Shown here: in pieces, positions 22,970 through 29,873 of the stretch
Numbering within the stretch: the stretch's first letter is position 1
Layout: every line of letters starts with the position of its first letter
Assembly: GCA_030640805.1 (NCBI GenBank)
Contig: DAOWIS010000043.1
Coordinates: forward strand, 1 to 38,412
Direction: 5' to 3'
DNA: 38,412 nucleotides
DNA from: a bacterium
GTDB lineage: Bacteria > Patescibacteriota > Minisyncoccia > Minisyncoccales > DAOWIS01
Notes under the pieces: model-generated
The model's database searches: none
Told to the model about the DNA's origin: nothing
What the model saw: the letters and a program-made list of their open reading frames with translations, nothing else
Program-made: the position numbers and the translations under genes

Positions 22970-23363
22970 CCAAAAAAGTTTGAGAAAATTAACCAAGGAA
23001 TGGTTTTTGAAAGCCCAAGACGATGAGTTATCGGATAGAGACATTCTAACAGACAGAGAAGGTGCTGCCAGTACTGTTTGTTTTTTGAGCCAGCAAATAG
23101 CGGAAAAATCTCTAAAAGGTTATCTAGTATTTAAAGAAAGGAGGTTTCCCAAAATTCATGACTTAGACAAGTTGGTTAGATTGTGTAAAATTATAGATTC
23201 TGAGTTTGGGAAAATTAAAAACGACGCTAAACACCTTACAGATTTTTATATCGCTACTCGTTATCCCGGCGATTACCCTCAATTTAATTTTAAGGATACT
23301 GAAAAAGCTTTTAAAAAAGCGCTGAAAATTAAAAACTTTGTTTTAGATAAGGTAAAAATTTAA
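22950..23363 (+). CDS. HEPN domain protein, partner of the MNT protein
   Basis: 137 residues from ATG 22950; an in-frame TTG at 22926 would be longer but lies deep in the upstream gene. The fold features are visible: KEWFLKAQDDELSD, VCFLSQQIAEKSLKGYLVF, KIHDLDKL and the tail FYIATRYPGDYP. HEPN proteins are often RNases, with an Rx4-6H active site. Here the R-x-H pattern is not clear (RYPGDYP), so it may be of the non-nucleolytic PF05168 subgroup. Stop and prfB start are 1 nt apart. Confidence 0.85.
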   Translation: MKNQRNNQKSLRKLTKEWFLKAQDDELSDRDILTDREGAASTVCFLSQQIAEKSLKGYLVFKERRFPKIHDLDKLVRLCKIIDSEFGKIKNDAKHLTDFYIATRYPGDYPQFNFKDTEKAFKKALKIKNFVLDKVKI

Positions 23364-23364
23364 G

Positions 23365-24493
23365 ATGAACTCCCACATCACAAGAGAAAAAATTAAAAAT
23401 TTAGAAAGTAAGCTCCATCATTTAATGGACTGTCTTTGACTTAGGAAAAAAGAAAGAAAAGATTGAAGAATTGGAAAAAGAAAGCCAAAAGCCAAATTTT
23501 TGGGAAAATAAAGAAAAAGCCACTGAGATTTCTCAACAATTAGCTGAATTAAAAGAAGAAGTAGATAAATTTAAAAAAATCAAGTTGGAGTTGAAAGAAT
23601 TGTTGGAGATGTTAGAATTGAGTGAAGATAGAGAGTTTCAAAAAGAAATTGAGGCAAAACTTCGGGTTTTAGAAAGAAAAATCAAAGACAAAGAATTTAA
23701 AGTTTTTCTTTCAGGAAAATACGACAGAGGTAATGCCATTCTTTCTATTTATTCAGGAGCTGGAGGGACAGATGCTCAAGATTGGGTTACTCTTCTTTTA
23801 AGGATGTATCAGAGATATTGCCAGAGAAAAAGATTTAAGACAAAAATTTTAGACCAATCTTTTGGCGAAGGAGGAGGACCAGAAGGAAGAATTGGAACCA
23901 AATCTGTCACTTTAGAAATTAAAGGACCTTATGTTTTTGGTTTTTTGAAAAATGAAACCGGTGTTCATCGATTAGTTAGAATTTCTCCTTTTTCGGCTCA
24001 ATCTCTCCGTCACACTTCTTTTGCTTTAGTGGAAGTTCTGCCAGATTTAAGCAGAAAAAAAGAGATAGAAAAAGAATTAAAAATTGAGCCAAAAGATTTA
24101 AGAATAGATACTTTCCGGGCTTCAGGTCCGGGAGGTCAATATGTCAACAAAAGAGAATCAGCGGTTCGGGTTACCCATCTTTCCACTAACATTAGTGTTT
24201 CCTGCCAATCGGAGCGGCTTCAAGGAGAGAATAAAGAAAAGGCAATGAAAATTCTTTTGGCTAAACTTTTTGCTAAAAAATTAAAAGAAGAAAAAGATAA
24301 AATAGCCGAAATTCGAGGAGAAATTCCTTCGGCCGAGTGGGGAAATCAAATTAGGTCTTATGTCCTCCATCCTTATAAATTAGTAAAAGATTTACGAACC
24401 AGTGTTGAGACATCCGATGTGGGAAGTGTTTTAGACGGGAATTTAGAAAAATTTATCGAGGCCGAATTAAGACCCTTAAAGCCTGAAACTTAA
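23365..24493 (+). CDS. prfB: Peptide chain release factor 2, with programmed +1 frameshift
   Basis: Recognises UGA and UAA stops. Frame 1 runs from ATG 23365 for 24 codons to CTT TGA (23434-23439). Slipping +1 on CTT and skipping base 23437 continues as GAC TTA GGA, joining the long frame to 24493 for about 375 residues (join 23365..23436 and 23438..24493). The frame-2 region shows the anticodon-like SPF (RISPFSAQSLRHTSF) and the GGQ loop (SGPGGQYVNKRES) that triggers peptide release. Frameshifting at an early UGA gives RF2 autoregulation. The usual SD-like AGGGGG before CTTTGAC is weak here (TTAATGGACTGT). It follows the MNT-HEPN pair. Confidence 0.95.
23431..23440 (+). promoter_or_regulatory. 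RF2 frameshift site CTTTGAC
   Basis: TGTCTTTGAC. The slippery CTT, the in-frame TGA and the C after it are the conserved core; the C makes TGA a poor stop. The upstream stimulatory SD is poorly matched. Confidence 0.9.
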
Positions 24494-24572
24494 AACTTAA
24501 AACTTGAAACATTTTATTTTTTAAATATTATTATTTTATGTTTTAGGTTTCGTGTTTCATGTTTCATGATTC
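24485..24572. repeat. Two opposing heptanucleotide arrays around the prfB-ftsE boundary
   Basis: Array 1 (24485-24512): GAAACTT, AAAACTT, AAAACTT, GAAACAT. Array 2 (24545-24572): AGGTTTC, GTGTTTC, ATGTTTC, ATGATTC. The last unit of array 1 is the exact reverse complement of unit 3 of array 2, so the two can pair across a 32-nt AT-rich spacer. The prfB stop lies inside array 1 and the ftsE start inside array 2. Confidence 0.85.
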
Positions 24573-25246
24573 AGTTTGATAATATTTCAAAAATTTATCC
24601 CCGAAATTCTATAGCCCTAAAGAATGTCTCTTTGCGGATTAAACCCAAAGAGTTCATTTCAGTGGTGGGCCGTTCAGGGGCTGGCAAATCAACCTTACTT
24701 AAGTTACTTCTAGCCGAAGAAAAGCCGACCGAAGGAAGAGTACTTTTTAAAAACCATGATGTTCATAAATTAAAAGGAAAGGAACTTCTTTTAGTTCGGC
24801 GAAAAATTGGGGCGGTTTTTCAAGATTTTAAATTACTTCCAACAAAAACTGTCTATGAAAATATTGCTTTAGCTTTTGAGGTAAAGGGAAGGACTAATCA
24901 GGAAATTAAAGAAGATGTTCCTCAAGTTTTAGAGTTGGTTAACCTAAGAGATAAAGCCGATAATTTTCCAGCTGAACTATCTGGTGGAGAAAAACAAAAA
25001 GTGACTTTAGCCCGAGCAATCGCCCAGCAACCAGAGATAATTGTAGCCGATGAGCCAACTGGCAATTTAGATTTCATTAATACTTGGGATATTGTTAATC
25101 TCTTGGTAAAAATAAATCAAATAGGACATGCTGTACTTTTGGCTACTCATGATCGAGAAATAGTTAATGCTCTCAATAAAAGAGTAATAACTTTAGAAAA
25201 AGGCCAGATAATAAAAGACGAAAAGAATGGAAAATATACATTGTAA
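24566..25246 (+). CDS. ftsE: Cell division ATP-binding protein FtsE
   Basis: ABC-type ATPase that with FtsX controls cell-wall hydrolases at the septum. 226 residues. Walker A GRSGAGKST (residues about 36-44), Q-loop VFQDFKLLP, signature LSGGEKQK, Walker B IIVADEPTGNLD and the H-loop ATHD are all intact. The chosen ATG (24566) lies in the fourth unit of a heptanucleotide array; another ATG 7 nt upstream (24559) is in a different frame. No ribosome site is seen. ftsX follows after 17 nt. Confidence 0.95.
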   Translation: MIQFDNISKIYPRNSIALKNVSLRIKPKEFISVVGRSGAGKSTLLKLLLAEEKPTEGRVLFKNHDVHKLKGKELLLVRRKIGAVFQDFKLLPTKTVYENIALAFEVKGRTNQEIKEDVPQVLELVNLRDKADNFPAELSGGEKQKVTLARAIAQQPEIIVADEPTGNLDFINTWDIVNLLVKINQIGHAVLLATHDREIVNALNKRVITLEKGQIIKDEKNGKYTL

Positions 25247-25263
25247 AATTCTAAATCAATATC

Positions 25264-26175
25264 ATGTTTACTACTAATTTTGTCAGAGTTATAAAATGGG
25301 GTTGGGTCGCTTTTTGGCGAAATTCCTGGGTTTCTTTTGCTACTCTAATTATAGTGGTGATTACTCTTTTTACCCTCACCGGGCTTTTAATTTTAAAACA
25401 GGTAGAAAATAAAGTAGTAGCAAATCTTCGAGAAAAAGTAGATATTAGTGTTTATTTTGAGCAAAATACGCCCGAAGAAGAGATTTTAAAAGTTCAGAGT
25501 GATTTGGGGGAATTAGACGGAGTTAAAAATATTGAATATATTTCTAAAGAAACGGCCTTAGAAGACTTTAAAAAAAGGCACCAGGACAATCCCATTCTCT
25601 TGGAATCCTTGGAAGAAATAGAAGAGAATCCGCTTCAGGCAAGTTTAAATATTAAAGCCACCCTGGCTTCTCAATACGAAGCCATTGCTAAGTTTTTAGA
25701 AAGAGAGGAATATAAGCCATTAGTCGCTAAAATAAATTATTGGCAAAATCAAGAGATTATTAATAAACTTTTTTCAATTACCGAAGGCATCAATAGGGCC
25801 GGTATAATTTTTAGCGTAGTTTTATTAGCAATAACACTTTTAGTTACCTTAAATACTGTCCGGCTGGCTATTTATAGCCAAAGAGAAGAAATCGAAATTA
25901 TGCGGCTAGTAGGAGCAAGTAATTGGTATATTTCTGGTCCCTTTTTGATGCAAGGAATACTTATAGGAATATTTTCAGCCCTGATAACGATAGGAATTTC
26001 TTGGGGAATTTTAAGTTATTTTTCTCCGGGGCTTTCCGGCTTTTTCCCGGGGATTAACGTCTTTGCTTATTTTCAATCAAACATTTTTAGTATTTTCCTT
26101 TTAGAATTAGGCGTTGGAATAATCTTAGGAGTACTCAGTAGTTTCATCGCCATTCGAAGATATTTAAAAATTTAA
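25264..26175 (+). CDS. ftsX: Cell division protein FtsX
   Basis: Membrane partner of FtsE. 303 residues with four helices: one near 20-43, then an extracytoplasmic domain of about 120 residues (REKVDISVYFEQNTPEEEILKVQ...), and three helices near 175-200, 222-245 and 270-295. LRLVGASNWYISGPFLMQG is the usual conserved loop of FtsX (here MRLVGASN). Layout, neighbour and length all agree. It ends the ftsEX operon just before a hairpin and tRNA-Gln. Confidence 0.95.
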   Translation: MFTTNFVRVIKWGWVAFWRNSWVSFATLIIVVITLFTLTGLLILKQVENKVVANLREKVDISVYFEQNTPEEEILKVQSDLGELDGVKNIEYISKETALEDFKKRHQDNPILLESLEEIEENPLQASLNIKATLASQYEAIAKFLEREEYKPLVAKINYWQNQEIINKLFSITEGINRAGIIFSVVLLAITLLVTLNTVRLAIYSQREEIEIMRLVGASNWYISGPFLMQGILIGIFSALITIGISWGILSYFSPGLSGFFPGINVFAYFQSNIFSIFLLELGVGIILGVLSSFIAIRRYLKI

Positions 26176-26184
26176 TTAATCTTA

Positions 26185-26209
26185 ATCAACGAGACCCGGT
26201 CTCGTTGAT
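26185..26209 (+). terminator. Strong hairpin after ftsX
   Basis: Perfect 11-bp stem ATCAACGAGAC/GTCTCGTTGAT with a 3-nt loop CCG. Followed by GATTTAAT, not a U-run; tRNA-Gln starts 7 nt later. Confidence 0.6.
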
Positions 26210-26216
26210 GATTTAA

Positions 26217-26290
26217 TGCCGGGTCGTCTAATGGTAGGACGATAGACTCTGGATCTGTTAATCTTGGTTCGAATCCAAGCCCGGCAGCCA
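26217..26290 (+). tRNA. tRNA-Gln (anticodon CTG), probable integration site
   Basis: Acceptor TGCCGGG/CCCGGCA, D arm GTCTAATGGTAGGAC, anticodon stem ATAGA/TCTGT (one T-G pair) with loop CTCTGGA, T arm CTTGGTTCGAATCCAAG, discriminator G and encoded CCA. Bases 26258-26290 are shared, on the other strand, with the last codons and stop of the recombinase gene, which marks this tRNA as the left junction of the inserted element. The 3' half left behind at the far end was not found. Confidence 0.95.
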
Positions 26291-27883
26291 CCTTGCACGA
26301 ATAGAGGCGATAGCCTCTATTTTTGTTTTATTCATTGGCATTTTGCTTGGTTCTAACCTTAGATATTCGTTTTCTAAGGCAGGATAGCCATTTCCTATAC
26401 GAACAAACCACTCATTTGCTTCAATAAAGAGCCTTTTGTCTTTAATTATCGGCGTTTTACCCAATGTCATTAGTATTTCCTTTTTTAGTTCTAACCCACC
26501 CATTAAGAACGCCTTGCGGGCGTATGTAGCAAAGTTAAAGGTTCGTTCATTTAGATCTAAGCATCGCTCAGCTCTGGCTTCAGTTTCTCTTAATTTTCCC
26601 TTAAGTTGATTGATTTTACTTATAAGTAATTTCTTCTCTTTGAGGAATTGTTCGTCATCAATTAGCAAACGGTATCTCATTTTTGTAAGTTCGTCTAATT
26701 CTTTTTGGGTTTCAACTAATGTCTTATGTTGCATTTCATAAACATTAGTTCTGTCTTCAATCTCGGTATCATTTTTTTTGTTTAAACCCTCTAAAGCCCA
26801 GTGTAAAAATTCTGGCAAAATTGTATATTTCTCTATTTCTTTTTCAATTTGTAATTCTAAGTCATTATTCTTGATAACTTTTCTTTGGGAGCAGTTAACG
26901 CTTTTCTTTCGCCGTGTGCAATGATAATAGGTGTATTCTTTTATCTCTCCCGTGCTTTTAATAAATTTCTTTTTGGTTTCTGCTGTGTAGAGGCAACCAC
27001 ATTCTCCGCAACGAATAACTCCTGTAAAGGCAAATTCGTGCTTTTGTGGTCTTGGTCTTCCTTTTCTGCCAAGAAGCATTTGCACTCGGTCATATTCTTC
27101 AAGAGTAATCATTGGTTCGTGCTTGCCTTCATATTGCGTGCCATAGTATTCAATAATACCCGCATAGAAAATACTCCTAAAAATCTTATAGATACTACTT
27201 CTGGAAAGAGGATTACCACCATAACCTTTTTTCTTAAATGTTCTTGTTCTAAATCCCCATTCGTTATTAGCAATATCTAAGATCTTTGGTGGGGTGTAGT
27301 TGCCTGTCAGTATTAAGTCCCACATTTTGCGTATAAGATTAAATCGCTCAGGATCTTTTATGATTGTTTTCTCGGCTTTGTCGTTTAGATAACCAAGTGG
27401 AGCAAGATTAGGTTTCCATCCTTTTTGGAGTTTGCTTTCTGTTCCTCTTTTTACATTTTTTCTCAAATCCAGAATATACTGATTTGCCATTCCGCTTTCT
27501 ACATTAAATAACAACACATTATCGTCGGGAAGATATTGCCTATCTATAGTTTGAATTGATTTAAGTGTTCCTTGTTGCAACAACCAGCTTATCTTACCGC
27601 TATCAATGGGATTTCGGGATAGTCGGTTTATTTGCCAGCATAAAATTCCATCAGCTTCGCCATTTTCAATTCGTTGGATTATTTCCTCAAAGAGGGGACG
27701 GTTATTCGGTTTTTTAGCTGACTTTGCTTCAGTGTAGATTTTCTTAATATCTAAATTCAAATCACTGGCAAGTTGTTTAATCCGATTGACTTGGTCATCA
27801 ATAGATTGAACTTGTCGGTCTTCGCTTTCCGATGATTTTCTGGCATAAAGGAAGTATCTAATTTTGGTTGCATCCTGTCTCAT
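26258..27883 (-). CDS. Large serine recombinase (resolvase/integrase)
   Basis: 541 residues. The N-terminal resolvase domain has YFLYARKSSESEDRQVQS with the nucleophile Ser17, and QINRLSRNPIDSG with the catalytic arginine region. A recombinase domain (LGYLNDKAEKTIIKDPERF...) follows, then a zinc ribbon (RCGECGCLYTAE ... YYHCTRRKKSVNCSQ, four Cys/His) and a coiled coil (DELTKMRYRLLIDDEQFLKEK), the order typical of serine integrases such as those of phiC31 and Bxb1. The last 11 codons are read from tRNA-Gln DNA, so the C-terminus is created by integration. Its 5' leader holds a large structured RNA candidate. Likely moves the element to its right. Confidence 0.93.
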   Translation of the reverse strand: MRQDATKIRYFLYARKSSESEDRQVQSIDDQVNRIKQLASDLNLDIKKIYTEAKSAKKPNNRPLFEEIIQRIENGEADGILCWQINRLSRNPIDSGKISWLLQQGTLKSIQTIDRQYLPDDNVLLFNVESGMANQYILDLRKNVKRGTESKLQKGWKPNLAPLGYLNDKAEKTIIKDPERFNLIRKMWDLILTGNYTPPKILDIANNEWGFRTRTFKKKGYGGNPLSRSSIYKIFRSIFYAGIIEYYGTQYEGKHEPMITLEEYDRVQMLLGRKGRPRPQKHEFAFTGVIRCGECGCLYTAETKKKFIKSTGEIKEYTYYHCTRRKKSVNCSQRKVIKNNDLELQIEKEIEKYTILPEFLHWALEGLNKKNDTEIEDRTNVYEMQHKTLVETQKELDELTKMRYRLLIDDEQFLKEKKLLISKINQLKGKLRETEARAERCLDLNERTFNFATYARKAFLMGGLELKKEILMTLGKTPIIKDKRLFIEANEWFVRIGNGYPALENEYLRLEPSKMPMNKTKIEAIASIRARWLPGLDSNQD

Positions 27884-28008
27884 AACTCAAAGGGACGGTC
27901 TTGTTGCCCAATTCACTTGCTCCGAAGAGTAGCCTCATTGGCAGACCGCCCCTTTAAGGCAACGAGGCATAAAAAACTCTTCGGATTAAGCTGTGATATG
28001 GGCAACAC
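27884..28008 (-). ncRNA. Candidate pseudoknotted RNA in the recombinase leader
   Basis: Minus-strand pairs, in plus coordinates: P1 27902-27910/27999-28007 (9 bp, TGTTGCCCA/TGGGCAACA), P2 27921-27930/27976-27985 (10 bp, TCCGAAGAGT/ACTCTTCGGA), P3 27932-27940/27960-27968 (9 positions), and a 13-position pairing of 27889-27901 with 27943-27955 linking the terminal loop to the strand just 5' of the recombinase ATG. The single mismatches in P3 and in the pseudoknot are A-C on the plus strand and G-U on the minus strand, which picks the minus strand as the RNA. No known family recognised. Alternatives: recombinase att DNA or a replication origin hairpin. Confidence 0.55.
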
Positions 28009-28059
28009 CTTTATTATAAGGATTACCTGCATAGCAAGCAAGTTGATAACTTATTTAGA

Positions 28060-29259
28060 TTACAAATCATACTTTTCAAATTTTTCTAAAGCTGATTGTA
28101 TATCGCTTATAATATTTAGGGTTGGCATATCCTTAAGTATACTTGCAGATTCTTTAATTTTTTTAGAGAGACGCATCCAGCTTTTATTTGACCAATTTTT
28201 CTCAATTTTATTTCGTATTTTCCGAGCACCATAATGACTTATAAGCATAGAAAGTCCGAAGTTTATCAGTATTTTATTTAGAGAATGAGCTTTTTTCTTT
28301 TGGTCTGGATTTAGGGCTTTTATCATAGCATCAAAAATTTCTTCTGGGGGCCTTTCAAGTTTCAAGGCAAGCTGGCTCACGGGTGTATTTATTATTCCTT
28401 CCCAATTTTTCAGTAATGCTCTTTGGCATAACTCTTTATTAAATATCTTTTCAAAAGTTATACCCGTAATCTTTTCACCTAATACTTTTGAGAGAAAAGC
28501 ATTAAGGCTTTGTTGTTTATTAAATCTTACTTCAAATCGTAGGATTTCTTGTTGTGTTTTACTATCCATCCTTTTTAATAACTCTTTTTCCTGTTTCAAT
28601 TTGTCTTTATCTAAAGCTCTTGCCTTGGTTGTGGCTATATCTTTTAGTTTATCGTAAAAGATGATATTTACAGACGAAGCGTAGAAATAAAGGCTCTGTC
28701 CCTCGTTCCCATAATGTCTTATATTTATATCCTTCCTTTTGCCTAAATCTGCTTTATAAAGCCCAGAAATGGCGTCTTGAGCCGTTAATGGGTAGGGAAG
28801 CGGTATGTTCTTCGCAAAATGGGCTTTTACAACGATAGCATGGCGTAAATTCTCCTCTGAAGTTTCTATACCCATTAATACAAGTTGTTGGTTTAAAAAT
28901 CTTACAGTTTTTCCGAAATCTTCTTCTCCCAACTCTTGTATACTGTTTAGAAATAGCAGTTTTGGTATAGAGAATTCAATATGCAATTTATAAATTGGCT
29001 TATTCTCTTCAAATCTTTGGTAAGCCGTCAAGTGTGGCTTATATATACCCTTTTGTTTATCTTGTAGGGTTGGATTTTGTTGATACTTAATAAATCTATG
29101 ACGTCCATAATGAAAATTAAAAGGTTGTATATCTTCTTTTATAATTAAAGCAGGGGTAAAGAAATTAGGTTCGGTAATCCTGAATGCAGGGTATTTTAGT
29201 TTTATAGCTACTGTATCAAGCATAAAATCTTGACTTTTTGCTTTATTTGGAGTATTCAT
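28060..29259 (-). CDS. Gene II/X-like replication initiation protein
   Basis: 399 residues. KLHIEFSIPKLLFLNSIQEL, RHAIVVKAHFAKNIPLP, IIFYDKLKDIA and EILRFEVRFNKQQSLNAFL match the layout of phage/plasmid replication proteins of the filamentous phage gene II/X type (Phage_CRI), which start rolling-circle replication by nicking through a tyrosine. Tyr in FYDK is the best visible candidate. The C-terminal 130 residues are family-specific and helical, with a Lys-rich patch. It lies upstream of the recombinase on the same strand, with the structured region in between. The assignment is by motif memory, not a search, so moderate. Confidence 0.6.
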   Translation of the reverse strand: MNTPNKAKSQDFMLDTVAIKLKYPAFRITEPNFFTPALIIKEDIQPFNFHYGRHRFIKYQQNPTLQDKQKGIYKPHLTAYQRFEENKPIYKLHIEFSIPKLLFLNSIQELGEEDFGKTVRFLNQQLVLMGIETSEENLRHAIVVKAHFAKNIPLPYPLTAQDAISGLYKADLGKRKDINIRHYGNEGQSLYFYASSVNIIFYDKLKDIATTKARALDKDKLKQEKELLKRMDSKTQQEILRFEVRFNKQQSLNAFLSKVLGEKITGITFEKIFNKELCQRALLKNWEGIINTPVSQLALKLERPPEEIFDAMIKALNPDQKKKAHSLNKILINFGLSMLISHYGARKIRNKIEKNWSNKSWMRLSKKIKESASILKDMPTLNIISDIQSALEKFEKYDL

Positions 29260-29320
29260 AGTTGCTTTTATTGGTTAATTTGTTGTCTTGTTATTTCTGG
29301 GAATACTCCAAGTGAAATTT

Positions 29321-29503
29321 TTAAGTTTCTTTTCGGCGTTTTTGCAGTTGTTTGTATTCTTCTTCTGTCATTGGTTTATAAATCAATTCAACAAGACGGA
29401 TGAGTTTTGCTCCCATTTCATACGCTTCCTCTCGGCTAATTTCCTTGCCGAAGCGGTTTTTATAAAGTATTTGAAATTTTCTAATTTGTTCGTCCGATAG
29501 CAT
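29321..29503 (-). CDS. Small conserved-looking protein (60 aa)
   Basis: MLSDEQIRKFQILYKNRFGKEISREEAYEMGAKLIRLVELIYKPMTEEEYKQLQ: a short helical protein. It resembles small proteins that recur in Patescibacteria accessory regions; function unknown, and it could be a DNA-binding or regulatory helper. It lies 8 nt downstream of the DUF5659-like gene on the same strand. Confidence 0.65.
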   Translation of the reverse strand: MLSDEQIRKFQILYKNRFGKEISREEAYEMGAKLIRLVELIYKPMTEEEYKQLQKRRKET

Positions 29504-29511
29504 AATAAAAA

Positions 29512-29754
29512 TTACGCATCTGAATAAATGCGGTTTTTTAACATTTTTTGGTTATTGAATAATGTTTGGGCTGGTAGTTTTATTTCGTCATTCCAGTAAT
29601 CAAGCATTGCTTGGTTAATACCTTTTTCTTCTCTGAACACAAATCTCACTTTCTTACTGTTAGTTTTATCTAATTCCAATAATTTATAGCCAAGTGTTAC
29701 TAAAACCGTAGCCAGTCCTAAATCATAAGTTGAGAAATATTGGTTCATAATCAT
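29512..29754 (-). CDS. DUF5659-like protein (80 aa)
   Basis: YFSTYDLGLATVLVTLGYKLLELDKTNSKKVRFVFREEKG, followed by DYWNDEIKLPAQTLFNNQKMLKNRIY. The xxTYDLxLAxxLxxxGxxL pattern and the Asp/Lys/Val/Phe beta-strand run match DUF5659 proteins, small proteins of unknown role often found beside recombinases and replication genes. Start ATG has no good ribosome site in view. Confidence 0.65.
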   Translation of the reverse strand: MIMNQYFSTYDLGLATVLVTLGYKLLELDKTNSKKVRFVFREEKGINQAMLDYWNDEIKLPAQTLFNNQKMLKNRIYSDA

Positions 29755-29816
29755 TAAAATTTTAATTTATGTTTCTTATAATCAATGGCGAATTTCACTC
29801 TATTAGTAGAGAAACT

Positions 29817-29845
29817 AAAAAACTCCTCATAAATTGAGGAGTTTT
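29817..29845 (-). terminator. Terminator of the 570-aa gene
   Basis: AACTCCTCA (29821-29829) and TGAGGAGTT (29835-29843), with a U-run on the minus strand (A-run 29816-29822 in plus). Confidence 0.8.
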
Positions 29846-29873
29846 CAGTGATAGTAACTTAAACTAAACTTCG

